Shown one piece after another: positions 1-8,635 of a stretch of 64,000 nt of DNA. The position numbers and the translations under genes are program-made. Every line of letters begins with the position of its first letter. Within the stretch, counting starts at the first letter, position 1. The DNA is taken from NCBI GenBank assembly GCA_900129675.1, contig FSRD01000001.1, positions 4,639,501-4,703,500 of the forward strand, in the 5' to 3' direction. The notes below the pieces were generated by a model that was not told the origin of the DNA, did not search any database, and was given only the letters and a program-made list of their open reading frames with translations. Source of the DNA: Bradyrhizobium erythrophlei (GTDB lineage Bacteria > Pseudomonadota > Alphaproteobacteria > Rhizobiales > Xanthobacteraceae).

Positions 1-1146
1 CTGCATTTTGCTCCCGGCGAGTGCGCACAGGTCGACTGGGGTAACTACGGAAGCGTCGCCGTCGGCAATACGCAACGTCGACTTTCGTTCTTTGTCATGG
101 TGCTGGCTTTCAGCCGCCAGATGTTTGTCGAGTTCACCGTCTCCCAGACAATGGAGCATTTCCTCGCCTGTCACGAACACGCGTTCCGCGCGTTTGGCGG
201 TGTGCCGGCCAGAGTCATGGTCGATAATCTTAAGTCGGCGGTCCTGCAGCGGCTGGCCGGCGTCGCACCGGTCTTCAATCCGCGTTACCTGGATTTTGCC
301 CGCCACCACGGCTTCGCCATCACACACTGCAATGTCGCTCGCGGCAATGAGAAGGGCCGGGTCGAATCCGGTGTCGGCTATGTCAAAAAGAATTTCCTCA
401 ACGGCCTCGAGCTCACCGAATTCGCCGCCATCCAAGTCGCTGTACAGGTTTGGCTCGACACCGTCGCCAACGTACGAATCCACGGCGAGACTCAGCAGCG
501 ACCTATCGATCTGCTGATGCAAGAGCGACCGCATCTCGGGTCGCTCAACCCGCACCCTTATGACATCGCACGTACCTTCACGAGTGTTGCCTCGAACCAG
601 TTCCGCATCACCCTGGACACCAATCATTATTCCGTGCCCGTCAGCTATGCTCACCGCAAATTGACGGTCAAAGCCTATCCGGACCGCATTTGCATCTACT
701 TCGACAACCAACTCATCGCCCGCCACAGCCGCCACTATGGCCGGCATCAGGACATCGAAGACCCCGATCATGCCAAAAGTCTGATCGCTCAGCGCCGGCG
801 TGCCAGCGAACAGCGCCTGTTGATGCGCTTTCTCGCGCTCTCGCCCGATGCGGCAGCCTATTACGATGGCTTGGAGCAGCGCAGGTTCAATGCCCGCCAT
901 CACGTCCGCAAAATCCTCGCGCTGGCAGAGATCTATTCTCCCGATCTCGTGGCGCGCGCCATCTCCGACGGGCTCGCCTTTGAGGCCTTCAGCGCCGAAT
1001 ACATCACCAACATCCTGGAAGCGCGGACGCGGACCTTGCCGGAACCAGGGCCGTTACAACTCACCCGCCGCCACGATCTGCTCGACATCGACATCGATCC
1101 CCCGGATCTCAACGACTACAAGGTGAACGATCATGACACCGAGTGA
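1..1146 (+). CDS. istA: IS21-family transposase IstA (5' end outside window)
   Basis: The reading frame is open from base 1 and runs to a stop at 1144-1146, so this is the C-terminal 381 residues of IstA. The first visible catalytic Asp sits in AQVDWG (residues 10-15 of the fragment), as in the DDE/RNase H core of IS21 transposases. The rest carries the usual basic C-terminal region. IstA catalyses cut-and-paste or circle-mediated transposition together with IstB. The stop overlaps the istB start, the normal IS21 arrangement for translational coupling. The N-terminal HTH and the left IS end lie outside the window. Confidence 0.95.
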   Translation: MHFAPGECAQVDWGNYGSVAVGNTQRRLSFFVMVLAFSRQMFVEFTVSQTMEHFLACHEHAFRAFGGVPARVMVDNLKSAVLQRLAGVAPVFNPRYLDFARHHGFAITHCNVARGNEKGRVESGVGYVKKNFLNGLELTEFAAIQVAVQVWLDTVANVRIHGETQQRPIDLLMQERPHLGSLNPHPYDIARTFTSVASNQFRITLDTNHYSVPVSYAHRKLTVKAYPDRICIYFDNQLIARHSRHYGRHQDIEDPDHAKSLIAQRRRASEQRLLMRFLALSPDAAAYYDGLEQRRFNARHHVRKILALAEIYSPDLVARAISDGLAFEAFSAEYITNILEARTRTLPEPGPLQLTRRHDLLDIDIDPPDLNDYKVNDHDTE

Positions 1147-1882
1147 TCAGACACAATTGGATGCTCAGCTGCAGCGCCTGCACTTGCAGTACGTCCAAAG
1201 TCACTACCAAGCCTTGGCCAGCAAAGCTGCCGAACAGCAGCGCTCACACGTCGATTATCTCGCGCAGCTCGTTGAGGGTGAGTTCACCACACGCGAGATG
1301 CGCAGCATCGAGCGACGAATCAGGAACGCCCGCTTTCCCGTCCGCAAAACCCTCGATGACGTCCAATGGAGCTGGCCTAAAAAGATCAATCGGGCGCAAA
1401 TCCAGAACCTGTTTCGTCTCGACTTCATTGCAACGAACACCAACGTGGTCCTGATCGGGAACGTTGGATTGGGCAAAACGCACTTATCGATCGCGTTGGG
1501 TCACGCCGCCTGTACAAGTGGACACTCGGTGCTCTTCACCACCGCCATCGACATCATCAACACTCTAGTCGCCGCCCAGTCCGCCGGCCAACTCAAGCGC
1601 GAGATCCGCCGTTATGTGAAGCCCGCTGTCCTGATCGTCGATGAACTCGGCTACCTGCCCATCGACAAGCACGGTGCAGATTTGCTGTTCCAGATCATCA
1701 GCGAGCGCTACGAGCGCGCCCCGATCGTGATCACAACCAACCGCGTCTACAAGCACTGGGCACAGATCTTCAATAATGACAGCACGCTGACCTCCGCCAT
1801 TCTCGATCGCGTCATGCACCACGTCGATACTGTCGTCATCGAAGGCAAAAGTTTCCGCATGAAGGACGAGGTCGATGAGTAG
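1133..1882 (+). CDS. istB: IS21-family transposition helper ATPase IstB
   Basis: This 249-residue protein is the usual length for IstB, a DnaA/DnaC-like AAA+ ATPase that remodels target DNA and licenses IstA. A Walker A motif is visible at GNVGLGKTH (about residues 106-114). Walker B is VLIVDELGYL (about 165-174), and TTNR is the sensor-like segment. The ATG lies inside the last codons of istA, so it is probably translated by coupling. No frameshift is visible. Confidence 0.95.
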   Translation: MTPSDQTQLDAQLQRLHLQYVQSHYQALASKAAEQQRSHVDYLAQLVEGEFTTREMRSIERRIRNARFPVRKTLDDVQWSWPKKINRAQIQNLFRLDFIATNTNVVLIGNVGLGKTHLSIALGHAACTSGHSVLFTTAIDIINTLVAAQSAGQLKREIRRYVKPAVLIVDELGYLPIDKHGADLLFQIISERYERAPIVITTNRVYKHWAQIFNNDSTLTSAILDRVMHHVDTVVIEGKSFRMKDEVDE

Positions 1883-2099
1883 GTCCGCAATGACGCGAAC
1901 ACGCTCGTTCGAATTGCCCGAATACGCCGTCTCCGATGAGGCGGCCGCTTATATTGCCGACACGCTCATGGAGATCGCCTTGCAATTCGAGGCAGCTCAC
2001 TTCGCCCAAATCCGCCGTCACTACGAGTCCCTCAGGCCCGAGCCTGACGACAATCCTGGCCAGCAGCTCGATCTGTTCGACAAACACTCACCATTCTGA
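1875..2099 (+). CDS. Small third ORF of the IS21 element
   Basis: A 74-residue acidic protein starts inside the end of istB and lies inside the element, before its right-end repeats. It is predicted largely helical, with no known catalytic motif. Similar short ORFs occur after istB in some rhizobial IS21-like elements, and I take it as an accessory or passenger protein of the element. The overlap with istB and the clean frame to 2099 argue for real coding. Its function is unknown. Confidence 0.6.
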   Translation: MSRSAMTRTRSFELPEYAVSDEAAAYIADTLMEIALQFEAAHFAQIRRHYESLRPEPDDNPGQQLDLFDKHSPF

Positions 2100-2373
2100 A
2101 TACCAGGCGGCGCGTACCCATCGAACGCGCTCTCTTGCTTCTGGTCGTGCTTTCTTTTGTTCGTGAGTTGTCAAGAGGGCGTCGTTTGTTGGGGGCGGTC
2201 TTGGGCGCCGAGTTGAGGAGCGGTCAAGGCTGGCCGCAGGCCACCGCCGGAGGCGGCGCGGCAGCGGCCTTGAGCGCGACGAGTTCGGCGCAACAATGGC
2301 GCCCGCACAACGTGCGCGGTGATGCTGGGATCGGACAGGCGACGTCCAGCCCCACTCGATCGGGTCGTTCATC

Positions 2374-2474
2374 GAAAATTCGACGGCAGGCGGCACCAGC
2401 GCCGACAATTTCAACCCGCCGCTTCGATAATTTCAAACCGGTGGTTTTTGATCAATTTCACGCCGCTGGTGACA
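2374..2474 (+). mobile_element. Right end of the IS21-family element with repeated transposase sites
   Basis: Three 20-bp direct repeats of the form GAYMAATTTCAMVCCGSYGG start at 2404, 2426 and 2450, spaced 22-24 bp. A weaker copy lies near 2374. IS21 elements carry such multiple terminal repeats and end in 5'-TG...CA-3'. The CA at 2473-2474, just after the last repeat, is the likely right boundary. The left end and the target duplication cannot be checked in this window. Confidence 0.7.
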
Positions 2475-2702
2475 CCGGATGGTGTGGCCGAATGTGCGCC
2501 TAACGTCCCGACGTTCCCTACGCGGTAGGAGCCGGCCCGCCAACGTGAGCCTCACCACCAAAAATGGGTCCTCCTCCGGTTGACCTACGGTTCTCAAATG
2601 GCCGACATCCCCGGCTTCAGATTTGTCGGCTTCGCTAGCGCGCCACTGCCGAGGTTCACAGGGCCGCGTGTTCGCCACAGGGAACGAGGGGATACACCGG
2701 GC
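2475..2702. other. Intergenic region between IS21 end and cyclase-TPR gene
   Basis: No gene is supported here. The only structure I see is a short palindrome, AACGTCCCGACGTT, near 2502-2515. It lies downstream of the minus-strand cyclase-TPR gene and has no T-tract. Confidence 0.4.
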
Positions 2703-4478
2703 TCATTCGGGAAGCCCTGCTTTGCGGAGACCCTCGATCTGCAGCTTCGCCTTTGCTTGTCCGCCCCGAGCGATAAACGCCGATATGGTAAAGGCGGGAT
2801 CAAGTTCAAGCAGACGCGCCGCCGCCTCACGGGCCTCAGCATCACGTCCGAGATGGGCGAAAGCGGACGCGAGACAGCGGTAAGCTGACGGATAGGAGGG
2901 GTTTTGACGTTGGGCTTTCTTCCCTGCGACGATGGCCTCGTCGAAGCGGCCAAGCTCGATAAAGGCAAACCCCATCCCGCCAAAAGTCAGGTGTAGCCGC
3001 GGGTCTACCGGGCTCACGCGCTTGGCACGCTCCAAGCTCTGGATTGCCCCCTCGGGCAGCCCCGCAATTCCATAGACCCAGCCTCTGCCGTTCCATGCCT
3101 GAAATGAATTTGGGTTGAGCGCGACCGCCCGGTCTGCCATTTCGATCTCACTTTCACTATCGCCGACCATGAACGCCGAGATTACGCTAGCCCATCCCAA
3201 CGTGTCTGGATCACCATCGTCGACGCTCAACGCCAAGCGAAGAAGCCGAATTGCTTCCTTGCGCTCGAATTGAGGATCGAGCGCGTAGCCCCAATTGACG
3301 TTTTGCATGTGGCAGGCACCTGCCAGAGCCGCGACCAAGCCGAACCGAGGGTCTAACTCCAAAGCGCGATGCGCCAGCCTTATCGTCTCGGCCAACCCTT
3401 CGCGGGTCGACAGGTAATACTGCGGCAAAGCTCGGAGATAAAAATCATAGGCGGTGAGGTTCTCTGGTCGCCGCCGCGTCGCCATTTCAATTTCTTTTTG
3501 AAGCAACTTTGGCTGAATGGCTGAGACAACGGCGACCGTTACCTCGTCCTGGAGGGCGAAAACGTCGGTCAGGTCACGCTCGAACCTATCCGCCCAAATG
3601 TGCGCGCCCGTCAAGGCATCAATCAACTGCCCTGTGATACGAACTTTCCCCGATGCCTTGCGCACTGACCCCTCAAGGACATAGCGCACGCCAAGCTCGT
3701 GCCCGACCTGCTTCACGTTCACCGCCTTGCCCTTGTAGGTGAAGCTGGAATTGCGGGCGATCACGAAGAGCCAGTTGAACCGCGATAGCGCGGTGATGAT
3801 CTCCTCGACCATTCCGTCCGCGAAGTATTCCTGCTCGGGATCACCGCTCATGTTCTCGAACGGCAGGACCGCGATGGAAGGCTTGTCAGGCAACGGAGGC
3901 GGGCTCTCAGTCTCGGCAACACGCGCAGGAGCAGCCTCTCGCGTTTCACTCTGCGCACCCACCTGATAAGCCCTGATCGGCTCTTGGATGTTCTTCACCT
4001 CCTGAGCACCAAGGTCCACAAAGGTCATCGGCAGGACCTTGCGTACCTGATCGTACGTCGCGCCTGAGATACACACGCCTCCCGGCTTCGCCAATGTCTG
4101 TAACCGCGCTGCAATGTTTACACCGTCACCGAAGAGGTCCCCAGCGCGCACCATCACGTCGCCGATGTGAACCCCGATGCGGAAATTGACGCGCTTCTCG
4201 GGCGGGACACCTGTGTTCGCGTCGGCCAAAGCGGTCTGTGCCTCCATAGCACACTGCACGGCCTCTACGGCGCTTCCGAACTCCGCAAGGACACTGTCGC
4301 CCGCCGTGTTAGCTATGCGGCCCCTGTGTTCGCCAATGATCCTGTCGAGGATCGCGCGCCGTTCGGTCAGCCCCTTGAGCGTGCCGACCTCGTCAGTGCC
4401 CATGAGGCGGCTGTAGCCTTCCACATCTGCTGCGAAGACTGCGACGAGGCGTCGGCTGACTGACACATGGTCTGACAT
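2703..4478 (-). CDS. Class III adenylate/guanylate cyclase with TolB-like and TPR domains (copy 2)
   Basis: 591 residues. Residues 1-185 form a class III cyclase domain. The first metal Asp is in FAADVEGYSRLM, the second region is AGDSVLAEF, and the transition-state Asn/Arg are in GDGVNIAARL. A TolB/FlgO-like module follows (about 195-330, IAVLPFENMSGDPEQEYFADG), then TPR-type helical repeats to the end. It probably makes a cyclic nucleotide in response to a protein-protein or ligand signal, in the cytoplasm. It starts 15 bp after the stop of the paralogue at 4494-6284, with a GGGAAG ribosome site, so the two form an operon. The signal and the nucleotide product cannot be deduced. Confidence 0.85.
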   Translation of the reverse strand: MSDHVSVSRRLVAVFAADVEGYSRLMGTDEVGTLKGLTERRAILDRIIGEHRGRIANTAGDSVLAEFGSAVEAVQCAMEAQTALADANTGVPPEKRVNFRIGVHIGDVMVRAGDLFGDGVNIAARLQTLAKPGGVCISGATYDQVRKVLPMTFVDLGAQEVKNIQEPIRAYQVGAQSETREAAPARVAETESPPPLPDKPSIAVLPFENMSGDPEQEYFADGMVEEIITALSRFNWLFVIARNSSFTYKGKAVNVKQVGHELGVRYVLEGSVRKASGKVRITGQLIDALTGAHIWADRFERDLTDVFALQDEVTVAVVSAIQPKLLQKEIEMATRRRPENLTAYDFYLRALPQYYLSTREGLAETIRLAHRALELDPRFGLVAALAGACHMQNVNWGYALDPQFERKEAIRLLRLALSVDDGDPDTLGWASVISAFMVGDSESEIEMADRAVALNPNSFQAWNGRGWVYGIAGLPEGAIQSLERAKRVSPVDPRLHLTFGGMGFAFIELGRFDEAIVAGKKAQRQNPSYPSAYRCLASAFAHLGRDAEAREAAARLLELDPAFTISAFIARGGQAKAKLQIEGLRKAGLPE

Positions 4479-4493
4479 GTCTTCCCTAAGCTC

Positions 4494-6284
4494 TCACCCC
4501 TCCGGCACCCCGGCCAAACGCATGCCCTCATAGGTGCGCTCGCGCCCCGCGAGGTACGCCGGATGGTGACTTAAGACCATGGCTCGGAAGCGACGGATGG
4601 TGAAGCTTGGATCGAGCGCGAGTCCTGCATGCACGACGGCGCGCGCCTGGTCCAGCTCGCCGAGTCGCGCCAAGGCCGCGGCGAGACTGAAATGCGCGAT
4701 GGAATAATTTCGATTGGCTTCGAGGCCCCGGCGCAACCACGCGACCGCTTCGGGGTAGGCGTTGAGCTGAACCTTGGCGAAGCCGACCCACACCATCCAT
4801 CGGGAGGCGCCGGGATCGCGAGGAGAAAGACGGAAAGCCTCTTGGATGTGAGTTTCGGTTTCCCCGCCACGACCAAGATAATACTTGGCGAAACCGATCA
4901 GAGCGTGAGCGTTGGCTAAATTTCGATCCAGCGCCAACGCGTTCTCATATTCGCGAATAGCTTGATCCGCTCGATACGTAAACATTAGGACCTGGCCCAG
5001 GCAAACATGGGCCATGGCATAGTTTGGCGCGAGCGAAACAGCTTTGACCGCGGCCGCCTCGGCTTCCGCAAACCGCGTGGCCCCGTCGTCAGTCATAAAG
5101 GAGGATCCCACCGATGCATCGACTGTCGCCATGCCGACCATTGCCCCGACGATGCGAGGATCGAGCTCCAGGGCGCGAGCGAAAAAGCCGCGCGCTTGGT
5201 CCAAGTATTCGCGGGTAGGCCCTCTATTCAAGCAAGCCCGACCCTTGAAATACAAATCCATCGCATCGGGATGCTGCGTGCGCTCCGCACGTCGCGCCTC
5301 AGCCGCAACAAGCTGTGCATTAAGCGAGTTGGCGAGCCTCGATACGATTTCGTCCTGCATATCGAAGAGGTCGGCGACAGGCTTGTCGAACCGGTCGGCC
5401 CATAAGTGACTTCCGGTTTCGACTTCGATGAGCTGCACGCTTACCCTCAACCGGTTGTTGCCTCGCTGCACGGAGCCCTCGAGCACATAGCGGACGTTCA
5501 ACTCGCGCCCGACCCGCTTCACATCGATGGCCTTGCCCTTGAAGGTGAATGCGGTGTTGCGGGCGATCACGAAAGAGTCGGTAATCCGCGACAGGTCCGT
5601 GGTCAGGCTCTCGGTCACGCCATCAACGAAATAGTCTTGCTGTGGGCCGCCACCGATATTTGCAAACGGGAGCACCACCATGGATAGATGCGGCGCTGAG
5701 AGCGGGCTTTGCGTCGTGCTGCCGCCCTTTGCCGCCGGGCTAGGTCCATTGCGGGCTACGGCATAGACCCGTATCGGCCGGGCGATGTTCTTGAGGTTCT
5801 GCTCGCCCAGATCGGCGAACTCAACCCCGACCTTGCCTCGGACCTGGTCGTAGGCAGAAGACGAGATGCAGATGCCACCGGGTTCTGAGATGCTCTCAAG
5901 CCGCGCTGCAATGTTAACGCCGTCTCCAAAGATGTCATGGGGTTCGACGATTACGTCACCGATATTGACGCCCACGCGGAAACCAATACGCCGGTCTTCC
6001 ACCTCAGCTATCGTAAGTTCCTTGATGCGGGTCTGGAATTGCATGGCAGCTCGAACCGCCTCGACAGCGCTCGGAAACTCCGCCAAGAACCCATCGCCAG
6101 TGTTTTTGACAATGCGGCCGCCGTGTTCACCAATTGCCGGGACGACAACATCCGTTAGGAGCGCGGACAGTCTGACGTGCGTAGCCTCTTCGTCATTGTG
6201 CATGAGCCGCGAGTAGCCCGCCACGTCAGCCGCAACTATGGCCGCCAACCTGCGTCCGACCCGAGCTGGCTGCTTTTGCTTCAT
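4494..6284 (-). CDS. Class III adenylate/guanylate cyclase with TolB-like and TPR domains (copy 1)
   Basis: About 596 residues from the ATG at 6284; a TTG at 6299 would add five residues. The layout matches the downstream copy. The cyclase domain has ADVAGYSRLM, TGDGFLAEF and GDGVNIAARL at about residues 20-170. A TolB/FlgO-like module follows (MVVLPFANIGGGPQQDYFVDG at about 210), then C-terminal TPRs. Both metal-binding Asp residues and the Asn/Arg pair are present, so it looks catalytically competent. It is the promoter-proximal gene of a two-gene operon and probably arose by tandem duplication with the downstream copy. Confidence 0.85.
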   Translation of the reverse strand: MKQKQPARVGRRLAAIVAADVAGYSRLMHNDEEATHVRLSALLTDVVVPAIGEHGGRIVKNTGDGFLAEFPSAVEAVRAAMQFQTRIKELTIAEVEDRRIGFRVGVNIGDVIVEPHDIFGDGVNIAARLESISEPGGICISSSAYDQVRGKVGVEFADLGEQNLKNIARPIRVYAVARNGPSPAAKGGSTTQSPLSAPHLSMVVLPFANIGGGPQQDYFVDGVTESLTTDLSRITDSFVIARNTAFTFKGKAIDVKRVGRELNVRYVLEGSVQRGNNRLRVSVQLIEVETGSHLWADRFDKPVADLFDMQDEIVSRLANSLNAQLVAAEARRAERTQHPDAMDLYFKGRACLNRGPTREYLDQARGFFARALELDPRIVGAMVGMATVDASVGSSFMTDDGATRFAEAEAAAVKAVSLAPNYAMAHVCLGQVLMFTYRADQAIREYENALALDRNLANAHALIGFAKYYLGRGGETETHIQEAFRLSPRDPGASRWMVWVGFAKVQLNAYPEAVAWLRRGLEANRNYSIAHFSLAAALARLGELDQARAVVHAGLALDPSFTIRRFRAMVLSHHPAYLAGRERTYEGMRLAGVPEG

Positions 6285-6502
6285 GGCCAAGCTGCCCAAG
6301 CGGCACCATCAGTGCGCGGATGCCACTTGGCGCCAGTCTGAGCTTGGGGGCGGGCCTAGTCAACAAATGGAACCCTCGGCTCCCTGAGAATAAGCGCATC
6401 GGGGCCGCCCCGCGTGCCCCATAGCTCACTGGCACCGCCTTTGCTCTAAGCCGGAGTGCGCGGCGAGCGCGTCCCAAAACAGACCAGCGCAGGAGGCTAC
6501 CA

Positions 6503-6769
6503 ATGGCAAACTCGTATCTACTTGAGACGCCCCGGAGGACCGCAGCGATCACCGGGCTACAAATCGCGACACTGATCGGGAGCCTCTCGCGCTCGGTGGC
6601 GTTGCTTACGGTCGACATCGAACACGAGGAAGCGCGAGCAGGAGTTCGTGCCTTGTCGGACCCGACTTATCCGGTGTTAGCGCGGAGCCTGAGGGTGCGA
6701 AGGGATAACATCGGGGCGACCATTGCTTCTCTGGAGGTGGTGATACAAAGCGCACCCACGGCGGCCTGA
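6503..6769 (+). CDS. Conserved-looking 88-residue hypothetical protein
   Basis: An ATG at 6503 has a strong AGGAGG site about 7 bases upstream. The 88-residue product is mildly basic with no transmembrane segment or known motif. It stands alone, divergent from the cyclase operon, with about 200 bp of shared upstream sequence. The ribosome site is the main evidence that it is expressed. No function can be proposed. Confidence 0.55.
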   Translation: MANSYLLETPRRTAAITGLQIATLIGSLSRSVALLTVDIEHEEARAGVRALSDPTYPVLARSLRVRRDNIGATIASLEVVIQSAPTAA

Positions 6770-6872
6770 GTATGAAGTGACCGCCGCGCCTCGAACAGCA
6801 GGCCTGCATGCCGGAGCTTCGCTTTGGGAGCCAACAGGGAACTTTTGAAGAGGCCACCAAACCGAGGCCTCC

Positions 6873-7016
6873 TCAATGGAGGCGCTGACGGAGCTTCTTG
6901 ATGATCTCCCGTAGGTCGTTCGCGTACTCCGCGATGATCCGCAGGGCTTCCTCCGAGAGCGAGGGCTTGGGCCTCGGTGTCTGCTTGCCTTGACCTGGTT
7001 CGTCGGGCTTGTTCAC
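6873..7016 (-). CDS. Short 47-residue hypothetical protein
   Basis: A GTG-started ORF too short for usual gene finders. It encodes a Lys/Pro-rich N-terminus (NKPDEPGQGKQTPRPKPS) followed by a regular amphipathic helix (SEEALRIIAEYANDLREIIK). The sharp change from a disordered linker to a clean helix is typical of real small proteins. I believe similar short proteins recur in Bradyrhizobium genomes, but I cannot check that here. It sits just upstream of the broken IS1634-like transposase. Function unknown. Confidence 0.5.
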   Translation of the reverse strand: MNKPDEPGQGKQTPRPKPSLSEEALRIIAEYANDLREIIKKLRQRLH

Positions 7017-7155
7017 GGCCCGATCGTTCGGTGAGAACCAAGCGGAGCATTGAGTTTAGATCACCTACGACGAGAAGCCGGGAATCCAGGCGATCGCGAC
7101 CACATCGCCGGATTTGCCGCCCGTGCCTGGCACCTACGCGACATTCTCGCGCGAT

Positions 7156-8482
7156 CATGAGTTCAGATCTGCTGCAACTCGGTGACGAGGAGGTCAACAA
7201 GGATCGGCTCTATCGCGGGCTCGATCATCTGCTCGCACACAAGGCCGAACTCGAAGCGCATCTGTCGCAGCGCTGCGGCGAGTTGTTCGCAATCCAGAAC
7301 GAGGTGCTGCTCTACGACGTGACGAGCACGTATTTTGAGGGCCAGGCCGAGGCGAATCCGCAGGCGCAACGCGGTTATTCCCGCGATCATCGCCCCGACT
7401 GCAAGCAGGTGTGCATCGCGCTCGTCGTGACCTTCGACGGCTTTCCTTTGGGCTACGAAGTGTTCGCCGGCAATACCCACGATTCCCGAACCTTGCAGAC
7501 GATCGTGGCCACCATGGAGGCTCGGCATGGCATGCTGGGGCGGGTCTGGATCACCGACCGCGGCATGGCCAGTGCAGACAATCTGGTCTGGCTGCGCCAG
7601 ACCGGCCGGCGCTACGTCATCGGTGCGCCGAAGTCGGAACTGAAGAAGTTCGCCCTTGAACTCGCTCGCCCGGACGGCTGGCGTATGGTCCACGATGGCG
7701 TCGAGGTCAAGCTCACGCCTCACCCCGAGATCGGCGAGACGGTGATCCTGTGCCGCTCCGCCGATCGGCGCAGCAAAGAGCGGGCTATGCACGACAAGTT
7801 CAGCCGGCGAATCGAAGAAGCGCTCGAACGTCTGGCTGCGCGCTTGGCTCGCTCGAAGAAGCGTGTCGATCCGGCGATGGTGAACCGCCAAATCGGCCGC
7901 CTCCTGCAACAAAACCAGCGTGCCGCCGCCCGCTTCGCGATCACGCTGGAGCCGGATGGCTGCCCCGCGGGCTGCCGCCTGCGCGTCGTCTACAACGCCG
8001 CATTCGACGACTGGGCCGCGCTCTCGGAAGGCGCCTATCTGTTGCGCTCGAACATCACCGATTGGAGCGATCAGCAGCTCTGGAAGGCTTACATCCAGCT
8101 CACACAAGCCGAAGCCGCTTTTCGTATCCAAAAAAAATCAGCTCAACGTCCGTCCGATCTGGCACCAGCGCGAGGATCGCGTGCAATCTCATATTCTCGT
8201 CTGCTTTCTCGCCTTCGTGCTGTGGAAGAGCCTCGAGATGTGGCAGCAGCGTGCAGGCCTCGGCAATTCCCCGCGCACCATCTTGGAAGAACTCGCGCGC
8301 ATCCAGTCCCAGGATGTCGTCTTGCCAACCGTCGCGCACGGCCAGACGGCCAGATTCGTTTGCGCTGCGTGACCCAGCCAGACGCCGCCCAAGCCGCTCT
8401 CCTCGACCGCCTCGGCATCGTCCTGCCCAAGCGCCTGCGCCTCGCCGAGCACGTGCTGCCGCGCCTCGCACACACTGCCTGA
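7156..8482 (+). pseudogene. Broken IS1634-like transposase (truncated start, two frameshifts)
   Basis: The frame contains the IS1634/IS4-type core: YDVTSTYFEG (first Asp), KQVCIALVV, GYEVFAGNTHDS, WITDRGMAS (second Asp) and RRYVIGAPKS. The N-terminal part expected for a 550-600 residue transposase is missing. An A8 run at 8130-8137 shifts the frame after AFRIQK; one A fewer would restore KNQLNVRPIWHQREDRVQ. A second shift near 8341-8352 is needed to rejoin IRLRCVTQPDAAQAALLDRLG. Coding traces continue to 8482. It is unlikely to make active transposase unless the A-run is a sequencing error and the second shift is also wrong. Confidence 0.85.
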
Positions 8483-8579
8483 TCGCGATCCACGCCAAAA
8501 ATGTAGTGCCGACTTTTCGGCTAAGGCATTGATTTGACTATCGCCGGGTGTCGATTCTGCGCAAGTTGGGCCTAAAGCA

Positions 8580-8606
8580 AAGACCCCGCCGTTTCCGGCG
8601 GGGTCA
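8580..8606 (-). terminator. Rho-independent terminator of the Fic gene
   Basis: A perfect hairpin, GACCCCGCC-GTTT-CCGGCGGGGTC at 8582-8605, is followed on the minus strand by the T-rich run TTTGCTTTA. It lies 30 bp after the stop of the Fic gene at 8636. Confidence 0.75.
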
Positions 8607-8635
8607 TCAGCCGGATAGCGAAAAGCTTTTCCAGG

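Noticed and set aside
2502..2515. Palindrome near the IS21 right end
   Set aside because: Too short and without a T-tract to call a terminator; no sign of a target-site duplication can be tested here.
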